Origin: Eublepharis macularius
Lineage: Eukaryota; Chordata; Lepidosauria; Squamata; Eublepharidae
Assembly (NCBI RefSeq): GCF_028583425.1
Contig: NC_072801.1
Span: forward strand, 11,180,001 to 11,244,000
DNA length: 64,000 nucleotides
Direction: 5' to 3'
The position numbers were made by a program, and so were the translations under genes. This document shows positions 42,324 to 53,184 of the stretch, in pieces. A model generated the notes under the pieces. It was given only the letters and a program-made list of their open reading frames with translations. It was not told the DNA's origin and searched no databases. Position 1 is the stretch's first letter, and every line of letters starts with the position of its first letter.

Positions 42324-43906
42324 GAAATATCGATTTAGGCTTGGCAAGTAAGGTGTGTGATGTGCCCTGATGTTGTGAGAGCTGGAATATGTTAATTCCA
42401 ATACCAAACAAACACAAGAAATCTCTGTGTACTTTTGGAGGAATTTTTTTTACTCGTTTCGACGATGCTGCACCAGGGGGACGTGTTATATAATAGTTTA
42501 TTTTTCTTATTGTTATGGTTATGCAAATACCTTGTTATATATTGTTATATATTGTTGTAAGTTAAAGATATTCAGTAAAATCGTTTATTTTTTAAAAAGC
42601 ATTATCATTTTAAACTTATTGTCACTATGCATTTTTTCATTCAATGGGTATGAATAGAACAACTACTGTCATCTGGGTGGGGGTCCACAAAACTTTCTGA
42701 TGTTAAAAAAGGGTCCTCAGACTCCAAAAGGCTGGAACCCACTGCAGTAGACATTAAAGTAATAGTGGCGAAATTTCTTGTGGAAGTTTCCAAACTTTAA
42801 GGTAATTCTATATAGTAGTTGTACAGAATTGCATACCTGAAAGTTTTTATACACTATAGATTGGATACCTTACCAACTTTGTGACTATTGCTATGCCAAT
42901 AAAGGTAGATGATGATGATAATGATATTAAAATAATACAGACTTCAGCCTACTGTTCAGCCATACTGGAACATGATCAGAAGTATCTAAACTGCACAGGA
43001 GAGGTCTCGGAATACTGGTCTGGATCCAGTGGAAGATTTGTTGGAAGAGGAGGATTCAGCGCTGTCCCTTTCCTCAAATTTCAGAGGGGGACAAACCAAA
43101 GAGATGGAAAGATAGAGAGGTCAGGGCACTCTGTTTACTGCTCTGACTGTCCTTTGATATGTAGATTGCTATTCTCAGGATTTCCTCCTTCTGACTTCCT
43201 CCCTCTCGCCTCTTCTCTTCCTGGCATTGTTCCAGGCAACATCTCTCTCCTTCTCCTCCCTCCATCTTGGCAGCGTGGATGCAGGCCTTGTCCAGCCATC
43301 CATGCCCGTCTTTAGGATAGGTATTTGGGATCTGTCTCTCCTCCTTTCCTATCAGAATATGGAGTTCCTACAATAAAGAACTCTCATTTCTTTTCCAAAT
43401 ATAAAGCAAGTGTATGAATTTATTTTCATTCCTGCCCACACACCAGCCAGCAGAAACAGCTCACAACTACCTATAATCATGCTTCCTATGCCAAACAATA
43501 GACTGCTAATGGTCCAAACATGGAATCCTTTAATTAGATTTCTGGGGCCTACATAACAATTTATTTATCAAGATTTCCATGCAGGGTGTGTGTGTGTGTG
43601 TGTGTGGATTTGTTTGCTGATTCCTTCTTCTTGTGGCCAACTCCTCCTTCTTGCTGTTTGGGGGGGGGGGAGAAATCCTCTGTCCCCCGGCAGCAGCATT
43701 TGGGGGGCATTTGGAGCTTCATTGGGATGGGAAAGGGAAGGAAGTCATGCTCTATGTACGGGAACCCACTCAGTGAGTGAAAATGATGGGTGGCTCCAAG
43801 CCTAACTTATGTCTGAATAAATGAAAAAGTAACAATGTGTGCTCTGATTTTCTTAACTGTGTTTTCCACCCTGGTTATGGTTTGATGGAGAATTCAATGT
43901 TAAGGG
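42324..43906. other. Gene-free AT-rich stretch
   Basis: No gene was seen. A (TG)n tract is near 43586-43606. At 42,660-42,745, GGGTCCTCAGACTCCAAAAG, GCTGGAACCCACTG resembles one end of a Charlie-type hAT transposon. The rest is unassigned. Confidence 0.4.
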
Positions 43907-45092
43907 TGTCAGAGCCTGTTTAACCTGAGTAATGCCATGTTTAACTTTGTAGTGTTTAGTCTTCTTTCCCTTTGGGCCCCAGCACCTGCAAGGAGTCAAG
44001 TCCATGGGAAAGGAAATCCTCTTATCTGTCTGCTCGACCTTGGCCAGCTCTACGTTCCTCTGAGAAGCTTGGCTATGCGAACTCGGGGGGGGGGGGGAGG
44101 CTGGGCTTGGGAGTGTGAAATGTAACCACTTTCTTTTCATGAGTTATTCTTGACAATACTTTGGTTGGCCAGGATCTCTATCCTGGAATATGTACGTGTG
44201 GAAATGAATGCTGTTTCTTCACAATACACCTTTTTGAAATCAAAGGACCTTGTCTTCTTGCAGAAAGGGAGTGAAGCAGACTATCAATTCTGGAATGACA
44301 TAGTCTGACATTTTGTCAAGAATCACCCTTTGAAGTCTACAACCCCCTCACCCAGGGCAGATGGATACCGAGGACTCCTTGATTGATCTACCGGTCCCTG
44401 GCCAGGAGGAGGATGACTCAATACCACTGGTACCAGCAAGTGGGTCGGGGGAGACCCCAGGTCCTACCGAAGTACTATCGAGGCGCCCTGCGATGTCCCC
44501 GGAGAAGGAGTTCCTGAGGAAGGAGCGGGGACGGTGCCTGTCGGAGGAGTGGAGCAACCTGATCCGAATGTTGCCGGCGCCCGGCTGAAGGTGCAAGAGG
44601 CTAACGGACAGAGTCAGCTAATTTCACTACTGACACCGAGGCAGTGGGGCTCCCGACCTAGAGAAGCAAGGGAGAGGAGAGCGGGGACCATGTTTTCCCG
44701 TTCAATGATTGATGTTCGGTGCACCGTCGGGTCGACGGAGCAGGAAGGCCCTAGCATCGTATGGGATCTAAGGAGGGCCACCCGCACGCCGGAAGAAATG
44801 CGGGCCAGCAACCAGCGCTGGTATAAGTGGAATGTAGCGGCGGGCTGCCTGGAAGAGTGGGATCCCCGAGGCTCAGACAGCCTCCAGGATTGGGAAACCA
44901 CCAGAAATGAACTTATGAGCTGGGATTACTCGGATGTGAACTCAGCTAGAGCATGGGAGCGTCAATGCACTCAACAGTTGGAATATCGGACCCAAGCAGT
45001 GAATACTGGGATTTCAGCAATTACCGGACTAGCGAAGGGAATCTTAGCTGGTATGACTGAAGAAGATCAATTCTGGAATGACATAGTCTGAC
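43907..45092 (+). mobile_element. LTR retroelement fossil with 5-bp target duplication
   Basis: A terminal repeat runs from TGTCAG (43907) to CTGACA (44310). A gag-like coding remnant follows (about 44,360-45,090), and the last bases of the other terminal repeat close the element at 45092. AAGGG flanks it at 43902-43906 and 45093-45097. It is internally much shortened and broken; no polymerase region is left. The gag-like part resembles that of the element at 62795. The family (Ty3/gypsy-like or other) is not resolved. Confidence 0.75.
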
Positions 45093-45296
45093 AAAGGGAG
45101 GTGTCCCATCATCCTTCTTCTGAATGTTCAATTCTTAACTCCTATGCAAATAGATTTCAAAGCTAAAACACTTCAAGCACTTGACCTTGAAGTTACTACA
45201 AAAGGGCCACAGTTAACCCAAAGAGAGAGTCTTGTCCATGATTGATGAAGACAGAGTCATTGTGTCTAATTATAAATAAGGCCTGTAATGATGAGA

Positions 45297-45575
45297 GAAA
45301 GGTAAAGGCAGTCCCCTGTGCAAGCACCGAGTCATTACTGACCCATGGGGGGATGTCGCATCACAACTTCTTCTTGGCAGACTTTTTATGGGATGGTTTG
45401 CCATTGTCTTCCCCAGTCATCTACACTTTACCCCCAGGAAACTGGGTACTCATTTTACCGACCTTGGAAGGATGGAAGGCTGAGTCAACCTTGAGCCGGC
45501 TACTTGAACCCGGTTTCCGCCAGGATCAAACTCAGGTCATGATTGAGCAGAGCTTCGCAGAGTGGTAAGCTGCAG
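45297..45575 (-). mobile_element. Sauria-type tRNA-derived SINE
   Basis: On the plus strand it reads AAAGGTAAAGG (an inverted ACCTTT tail), CAGTCCCCTGTGCAAGCACC, GAGTCATTACTGACCCATGG, TGGTTTGCCATTGTCTTCCC, TCCGCCAGGATCAAACTCAG (inverted box B) and GCAGAGTGGTAAGCTGCAG. The hexamer tail and squamate context fit the Sauria SINE family mobilised by BovB. The head is rearranged relative to the 61535 copy. Confidence 0.72.
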
Positions 45576-45599
45576 TCCTGCAGTCAAAGCTAAAGGTCT

Positions 45600-46424
45600 G
45601 CTAATAGGGATTTTTTTTCTTTAAAAAAATTCTCATTCCCACGAATCAGAAAGGAATCCGTCTAGGACAGCTAGGTGCAGACATTACCAAAATCCATAAT
45701 GTTTTTGCTCTGTCGACTACATGTTCACCCAAGAACTTTCCACGCCATGTTTTAAAACCCTCTGGTGCCAGACCATTTCAAATTTCATCAACCCTGCCAA
45801 CACTTCAGTACATGCCGATGTTTGCAACAAAAACAACAACAGCAACAACAACAAAATTCTTGGAAACACTACAATGCTCGTACCTGCTGTATTTACAAAA
45901 AGCATGAATAAATCTAATTTTCTCTATGCTCTTGAAAACTGCTAAGCGTGAGCTATTCAGTATGAAAGGGTCGCGGGATACTGGCCTCTGTGCACTGCAG
46001 AGGTAGAACATGGAAGTGTGAGAGAAATCTCCTCTTCCCCAACAACCATCTGCCCTGTGCTGGATTCTGTTAAGCCTGTACACGCGTTGTACCACGTTTA
46101 TAATTTGCTGGGAGGTGGGATTTCATTCCTTTGCCTTGTTTTCTTGCATTACATTTGCAAGAAAAGGTGGAGGGAAGTGAGGAACTTCAGGGCACTGGAG
46201 TTCATTTAGGAGAAAGCATAACAGAAGATTGGTGCCTGTAGAAAGTTTTAAATGGGAAAATCAATTTTTTTCAGTGTCTTCAGGGGTCAAGATAAGCCCC
46301 TTTTCCTTGGGAGGGGGGTCTATGGAAAATCAGTGCAAGCAATCTGCAAGCATCTTCTGTTCTTTACTCCTCTGTATCTCAGGGGAAATTACATGGTATC
46401 ACCAGCTTCCGTTACTCAAACCTG
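45600..46424. other. Unassigned gene-free stretch
   Basis: A (AACAAC)n-like tract is near 45,827-45,855. Short open frames are present on both strands but none resembles a known protein. Confidence 0.35.
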
Positions 46425-46705
46425 CCAAGGAAGTTGGGCTAACAACAAAGAAGAAAAAAGGGGGTGTGGGGAAGGTCCCCCACAAACCTATATATAGTTA
46501 TTTATTATAGATGTGCACAAGTGTAGATTAAAAACAAGTTTAAAACATAAGGCCGGAATGGCAGGCTACATGTATATGCTAAAACTTGAGTTCTAAACTT
46601 GTTTTTAATCTACACTTGTGCACATCTATAATAAATAACTTCTATATATCTATTTTAGGTTGTTACTTGACCCCTCTATTCTGTTCCCAAGGAAGTTGGG
46701 CTAAC
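46425..46705. mobile_element. Candidate insertion flanked by a 19-bp direct repeat
   Basis: CCAAGGAAGTTGGGCTAAC occurs at 46425-46443 and 46687-46705. Within, TTATTTATTATAGATGTGCA (from about 46498) and its inverted partner ending about 46638 form a 45-bp inverted repeat around a 50-bp centre. It may be a MITE inside a larger insertion with a long target duplication. The family is unknown. Confidence 0.55.
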
Positions 46706-47307
46706 CTGATGGGATGGCTTATCCAACTGAAGTTTGGGACAAGTGGGAAATTTCTACTAAGCGCTCTATCCCCAGCTGCGCCATGGCTGCACATGCCAAG
46801 CTGTGTGTATAAGCATGCCATGCTGTGTGTATAAAAAGGACCCCATATTTTCTTTTTCCAGCAGGGGTGGGGGCAGCACAGAGCGGTGGCGGCATCTCCA
46901 TCAAAACCCAGCAATTTTTTTTCACAGCTAGCTGGGGGAAGACTTTGCCCTGGACAACCAGAAGCACAGCTGAGTTCATCTGTTTCGCTCATCAATTTTC
47001 CTCCACAGCACAAGGATTACCCTTCCCAGGACAAAATTCCCCTCTAAACGTTTGTGTTTTATGTTCTAGAAGAGGAATTACTGCTGTTTTTAGAGCAGGT
47101 TAAGATACAGAGCAGCATCGTGCATTCCTGAAGAAGCTGCGAGTTTAGAACAATAGATGATTCTGTGGGCCAGGCCACTGACATGTATGTTCAATTTCTA
47201 CTGCACAATTAATATAAGCCAATTAGGTTGTGATTTACTGAACCGTGCCCTGATGTCATTATGGGTATAAATCTTTCTGCCCTAAAAAGACAGGCAGAGG
47301 GAAACAA

Positions 47308-48035
47308 TTGTTTGCACATCTAAGGCCCATCCTACAGTCCCTCCATTGGCTACCTATCAGTTACTGTGCTCAATTCAAGGTATTGGTTACTACATACAAA
47401 GCTCTTCACAGCCTTGGCCCAGCATACCTACGGGACCGCCTCCCTCCCTATGTCCCCCCACAGCAGCTTCGCTCATCTCAACAGGGTCTCCTGCAGGTGC
47501 CAGCCTGCACATGGATGAAATTAACAGCAGACCGTAGATGGGCTTTCTCTGTGGTGGCCCCTGCCCTGTGGAACAGCCTGCCTGAGGAGGTCAGGAGAGC
47601 CCCCACTCTCCTGACTTCCTGCAAATGATGCAAAACTGAATTATTCAAAAAGTCTTTTTACTCAAATGGGAGGGCCGTATTGTAGGGATGGGGTCTCAGA
47701 TGCTTCGCTAATGAGTTAGGGACTGTAGACTTTACCACTATGTTGCCTTACATATTATCTGTTGCTTTAAATATGCCCTCCTAATGTACTACCTGTGCTT
47801 TCTGTTGTCTAGAATCGATTTGTTCTGTTTCAGTATTTCTTCTGCTTTGTCTTGGATTCATGCCAATGCTGCCTTTTGAAACTTGTATCTGTTTAACCTA
47901 TGGCACTGTTTATGGAAATGTCCTTTGATACTGTGTGGAAATGTACTGGATACTGATTGTTTTAATCTCATATTGTGTAATCCCCCTTGAGTCTCAGAGA
48001 AAGGCGGACAATGACATAAATAAAATAAATAAATT
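47308..48035 (+). mobile_element. L2/CR1-clade LINE, 3' end
   Basis: The frame 47308-47628 encodes RPILQSLHWLPISYCAQFKV, AYLRDRLPPYVPP and SVVAPALWNSLPEEVR, the C-terminal end of a non-LTR reverse-transcriptase protein. A 3' UTR follows, ending AATAAAATAAATAAA. It is 5'-truncated. Confidence 0.78.
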
Positions 48036-48077
48036 CTCTCCAGGTGTTGCAACAATGAAATAAATCAAACCCTCTTC

Positions 48078-48336
48078 CAAGGCTTTTTTTCTGGGAAAAG
48101 AGTGGTGGAACTCAGTGGGTTGCTCTTGGAGAAAATGGTCACATGGCCGGTGGCCCCGCCCCCTGATCTCCAGACAGAGGGGAGTTGAGATTGCCCTCCG
48201 TGCCGCTGAGCAGCACGGAGGGCAATCTAAACTCCCCTCTGTCTGGAGATCAGGGGGCGGGGCCACCGGCCATGTGACCATTTTCACAAGGTTCCGGAAC
48301 TCCGTTCCACCACGTTCTAGCTGAAAAAAAGCCCTG
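48078..48336. mobile_element. hAT MITE (CAGGGCTTTTTTTC family), copy 5
   Basis: The target duplication CCCTCTTC is at 48070-48077 and 48337-48344. It is the best-preserved palindromic body, folding around CCGTGCCGCTGAGCAGCACGG. Confidence 0.92.
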
Positions 48337-49230
48337 CCCTCTTCTACTCCTGGCCTCCAGTGTCTTAATGGGTGGGGCACTGGAGGATACAGCCTTTTGC
48401 AGGCATAACACTTGCCAAAAATAATCACGCTCTGGTCTCCCTGTTGGGATTGTTATTGTTCGATCCAGGGATTTTAGAAACAAAGGTGTATATTCCACAC
48501 TGAATGGTTTTTGTTAAAAAAAACCCTCAAATGAAATGTAAAATTAAAATTGGAAAAAAACTGATAACATGATTTGTATTTTGGAAGTTGGTCGTGTTTA
48601 AAGTTTAGTGACATTTCACGTTTCCTTGATGCTCAGGGCGGGTTCTCTGAAGGAGTAAGAAGTTCCGCAGAGCAAGAGAGTAACAGGCAAGCAAGAAAGT
48701 TATACAGTCATGTTACATTATACAACTGTTTTGCAAATGCTGCAAGGATAAAAGGAGGAGGGGAGAATCACAAACACTCTGGCATGCAATTGGCCTGTTT
48801 CTGGCAGGTGTTCTCCCACCTGCGTCTGCCCAGAGAGGAGGCTGTTGGAGCGAAGACAGGAGACGAGCTGCACAGATCAGAGGCTGTTTTTCTGCCTGCC
48901 GTCTTCTGGTGAAACAACAAGACCAAAAAAAGCACGCCCCAGACGGAAAAAATTGTAATGAAGAGTGTAAATACAATATTTCATCAAAGTTATACGTTAC
49001 TGTACAAAAATCTTAATACAACATCCTGAGGACATACAAATTCAAAGCAGTATACATATATATCAACAGAGTCCAAAGGAAGCCAAGGCAGTATTACTGA
49101 GAAGATAGTCCATCCAATTATAATCAGTAGACTTCCCAAGTACGCACGATAAGATGAAGTACACTGTGCATCCAGGGGTAAATACCCTTAAAACTGCTGC
49201 AAGATATAGCTTGAGCTGCTGCGAGAGGAA

Positions 49231-49303
49231 GGCAACGAGCATCAGCCGGCCAAAAAATTCCTTTTTCTCGTTTCAGACCTGAGGGTCCTTCTTCAGGCCA
49301 CCA
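49231..49303 (-). ncRNA. Hammerhead-ribozyme-like fold, left Penelope arm
   Basis: On the minus strand the order is GGTGGC, core CTGAAGA (49296-49290), stem II around GACC-CTCA-GGTC, GAAA, stem III ACGAG...CTCGT, cleavage-site base T, then GCC pairing back to GGC. All conserved core bases (CUGANGA, GAAA, UH) are present. Confidence 0.6.
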
Positions 49304-49716
49304 TATCTAAAAATTAATATCAAACGAGGTTATCCCCGCTATGCACATTTAGGGAGCCCCAACAATTCCATTAATACTTACATTACAAAATCAAATGGAC
49401 AATTCATTTTCCAACAAGTCAAATCCGTGTGTGTCAGGGTGGGGAGGGTGTGTCACACAACATAATTTATATCTAATTGGAAAGAACAATCAATTTAAAG
49501 GTACAAGTACATAATTAAAGCCGATCATATTAAAGGTACAGACACGTAATCATATACCAATGCCGATCACGAAACAAATACAAATAAATGCATGTACGCA
49601 ATTACAATTAATCGATTCAATAAGTTAAATATATAGTCTAGTCCCATTAAGGAAGTGAGAAGAGAAAAGCCAAAAAGGGGACCAAGAGCACCAAATCGCA
49701 AAAAGACGAAGACCAG

Positions 49717-51263
49717 CTAAAGAAAAGGGGAGAATTCTATGTGATGATTAAGGCCCGCTGGCATCAGGGACCCGAGTCTGAGAATCCACCTGGTCTCAGA
49801 CTGTAAAAGAAACCGGTTCCTAGAGCCGGACTTCAAAACAACTTCTAGGACCGAAAAACGAAAGGGTCTATCACATGGATGCTGTGCCCTAAGGTGTTCA
49901 TAGAGAGGAAGATCCACTGTCTGAGCTCTGCATCTGGAGATATGTTCCTGGATACGGACTCGCAGGGGGCGTGAGGTGCAGCCAACATAAATTCGGTTGC
50001 AGTCACACGCCAAAAGGTAGACGACATTGGTTGTACTACAAGTAGAAAAAAATCTGGAGTACAATTGTCTCCCGGTCAGAGGGTGAGTGATCATAGACAA
50101 TTCTACGCTCAAAGAGCATACGCTGCAATGACCGCAGGGGAAGTGGCCCTGTGGTAAATTAGAGATAGTCTTCTTGCTGCTGAAATCTGAATGGACTAAA
50201 AGATCCTTTAAACTCTTTGTGCGCCGGTAGCCAATCTGTGGCAGATCACTGCAGCCAGGCAAGTCTGACACGATATGCCAATTTCTCCTGATCACATTTG
50301 AAATGGCGCCCGATAAAGGTGAGTAATCCAGGGCCCAGGAGATTTTACTCGAAGAAGTATCCCGGCTACGATACTCCAAAAGTTGGGACCGGGGAGTGGT
50401 GTCTGCTTTTTGTCTCGCCCTGGCAATAACCCAAGGAGGGTAACCTCGCGAGGCAAACGCTAAGCTCATGCGGGCTGCCTCCTGGCAGTAATCTCGCCAA
50501 AATGTCGCATTTCTCTTAGCGCGTAAGAACTGACCCACCGGGATGTTTTTCTTTAAGACAGGTCGGTGATGAGATGTGTATTCAAGGTAAGCCGACCTGT
50601 CTGTCGGCTTCCGATAGGGTTTAACCCCTAATTCACCAGTGGGCTGTTTAAAAATAATGACATCGAGAAAAGGAATATTATCCAAGCTGCTCTGATGTGT
50701 GAACTGAATATTAGAATCCAGACCATTCACCCACTTCATAAAGTCCATAATTATATCAGAGGAGCGCAGCATACAAAAGATGTCATCTATGTATCGCCGA
50801 TAACAAATCATATCTGAATGAAAAGGATTGGCTGCCGAGTCATAAATAAATTGTTCTTCTAAGTGAGCCATATACAGTATTGCAATACTGGGGGCCGCAG
50901 GGCACCCCATAGCGACCCCCTTGATTTGGTAAAAGAACTGTGAGTCAAATCTAAAATAGTTCTTCTCCATAATAATGTCTAATAAATCAAGTAGGAAACT
51001 AGTGGGAGGAAAATGGTGAGTGCGTTGGTCCAAAACCCCTTTTATAACAGTTCTGGCATCAGAGTGGGGAATAGAAGTATACAGGGCTTGGACATCCATG
51101 GTAAGTAATACCGCTCCCTGTGGGACGTCCATGTCCTCAACCAGTTGTATAAGATCGGTGGTATCCTTAATGAACGATTTAACGTTAGCCACAAAGGGTT
51201 GTAACAAATGATCTAAATAAAGCGCTAGAGGTTCGAGGAGAGAATTACAAGCCGAAATAATCG
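49717..51263 (-). CDS. Penelope-like reverse transcriptase with GIY-YIG endonuclease, N-terminally truncated
   Basis: The frame is open from the arm junction (51263) to the stop at 49717. Residue numbers below count from base 51207; about 18 more in-frame codons (IPIISACNSLLEPLALYLDH) lie upstream. Visible RT motifs are TMDVQALYTSIP (about 36-47), GVAMGCPAAPS (about 97-107), the catalytic YIDD (139-142) and IPFLDVIIF (178-186). A cysteine-rich linker CGHCSVC (358-364) follows, then the GIY-YIG nuclease: VVYLLACDC (395-403), IYVGCTSRP (406-414), R417, E421, and the ETRWILRLG helix. The protein would copy element RNA at a nicked chromosomal site. The N-terminal RT motifs are absent, so this copy cannot be complete. 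There is no frameshift or stop in what remains. Penelope RTs are related to telomerase rather than to retroviral RT. Confidence 0.93.
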
Positions 51264-51697
51264 GAATTCTCCCCTTTTCTTTAGCTGGTCTTCGTCTTTT
51301 TGCGATTTGGTGCTCTTGGTCCCCTTTTTGGCTTTTCTCTTCTCACTTCCTTAATGGGACTAGACTATATATTTAACTTATTGAATCGATTAATTGTAAT
51401 TGCGTACATGCATTTATTTGTATTTGTTTCGTGATCGGCATTGGTATATGATTACGTGTCTGTACCTTTAATATGATCGGCTTTAATTATGTACTTGTAC
51501 CTTTAAATTGATTGTTCTTTCCAATTAGATATAAATTATGTTGTGTGACACACCCTCCCCACCCTGACACACACGGATTTGACTTGTTGGAAAATGAATT
51601 GTCCATTTGATTTTGTAATGTAAGTATTAATGGAATTGTTGGGGCTCCCTAAATGTGCATAGCGGGGATAACCTCGTTTGATATTAATTTTTAGATA

Positions 51698-51774
51698 TGG
51701 TGGCCTGAAGAAGGACCCTCAGGTCTGAAACGAGAAAAAGGAATTTTTTGGCCGGCTGATGCTCGTTGCCTTCC
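51698..51774 (+). ncRNA. Hammerhead-ribozyme-like fold, right Penelope arm
   Basis: This is the exact inverted copy of the fold at 49231-49303. The core CTGAAGA is at 51705-51711, and stem III closes with CTCGT at 51762-51766. A long loop (AAAAAGGAATTTTTTGGCC) separates the two halves of stem III. Confidence 0.6.
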
Positions 51775-52974
51775 TCTCGCAGCAGCTCAAGCTATATCTT
51801 GCAGCAGTTTTAAGGGTATTTACCCCTGGATGCACAGTGTACTTCATCTTATCGTGCGTACTTGGGAAGTCTACTGATTATAATTGGATGGACTATCTTC
51901 TCAGTAATACTGCCTTGGCTTCCTTTGGACTCTGTTGATATATATGTATACTGCTTTGAATTTGTATGTCCTCAGGATGTTGTATTAAGATTTTTGTACA
52001 GTAACGTATAACTTTGATGAAATATTGTATTTACACTCTTCATTACAATTTTTTCCGTCTGGGGCGTGCTTTTTTTGGTCTTGTTGTTGTACTTGTTTGA
52101 AGCTTGTTACCCCCTTCTGTGTTGGTGTAGTCTTCTGGTGAAAGGCACGATGGTTGGTGGTCGGGCAACCTCCCACCTCATCAAAGCCAGAAGACTGGGA
52201 GAGGCCAGCAGCTCCTTCCTCTAGGGGTCCAAACTCACTAGGAGGTCCAACAGCGCTGGCCATGAGAGAGGACCTACAGTCCATTCATTCAAAACTCCCA
52301 ATTGGAAAGAGAGGTCAAAGGCCAAGGAGAACAAGCCCTGTAGGTCACGCAGGAGGAACTCAGACTGCTCGGTGTCAACAACAGAGGTATATTTCATATA
52401 TACATTTTTAATAGTATTCAATAAAAGCAACAATACAACTTTGTATAATATACATTTACATATCATAGATACAATTAAAGTAATATATATTAGATAAAAT
52501 ATAAAATATAATACATAAATATAATATATCGTACCTACAATAGCCAAGTGGCCTTGATTTCTGGATGCTTAAATCCACAGATTGGCCCACTTGACTGCAA
52601 ACCAAATGGTTTTGAAAATTTGGGGGACCCCCCAGGTTTGCAGAAAAATCTGAAAAGTTGAAAAAACGATGAGGAGCTTCATATCCCCCCAAAGAAATTT
52701 CCACTGCCTGCACTTGCACAGCCACGAACATCTCTGCCTGGTCTCGGGGAGGAGGCAGAACTGGACCGGGACTGCAGGAGAGGACGAGGAAGGAGGAGGG
52801 AACACAGCAGCAGCAGCAGCAGGGCTAGGGGGTGGGTTTGGGAATCTTAAAGGGGTTGAAATTACAGCTGCCTCTGCCACCATCACTGCAAAGCACCCTT
52901 CCTGGGGTGAGTCAAAACAATCAATTCATTATTTTTATAGTGGTAAAGTGCAAAAAGTGCTCAACAACAATGAA

Positions 52975-53160
52975 TAAGGCAACAACCAATCAATTATCTA
53001 TCCATTCAATAAATACCTCAATAAATATTATAATTTATTTATTAAAATAAATTATCTATCCATTCAATAAATACCTCAATAAATATTATATATTTATTAT
53101 ATATAATATAAATATATAATATAAATAGTTCAATAAATAATTATATACACACACACACAA
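52975..53160. repeat. AT-rich tract with tandem 50-bp duplication
   Basis: AATTATCTATCCATTCAATA, AATACCTCAATAAATATTAT occurs twice (about 52995 and 53050). A (TATAA)n run and a (CA)n tract near 53146 follow. Confidence 0.75.
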
Positions 53161-53184
53161 TATAAATAGTTCAATATTCTTCAG

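Larger units (their letters stand above)
48913..52088 (-). mobile_element. Penelope-like element with 825-bp inverted arms
   Basis: The arms 48913-49737 and 51264-52088 are reverse complements of equal length with no visible difference. Coordinates of matching bases always sum to 101,001. The 1,526-bp spacer holds an open RT/GIY-YIG frame on the minus strand. The arms are the 3' UTR of that frame, so the element is a 5'-truncated copy joined head-on to an inverted copy of its own 3' region. Inverted terminal structures of this kind are known for Penelope-like elements. Each arm contains a hammerhead-like fold. Confidence 0.9.

Noticed and set aside
41590-42370. Possible gene in the long conserved block of the segmental duplication
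   Set aside because: High identity reflects recent duplication. The only frame (from 42173) is short, has no recognisable domain and differs at its end between copies.
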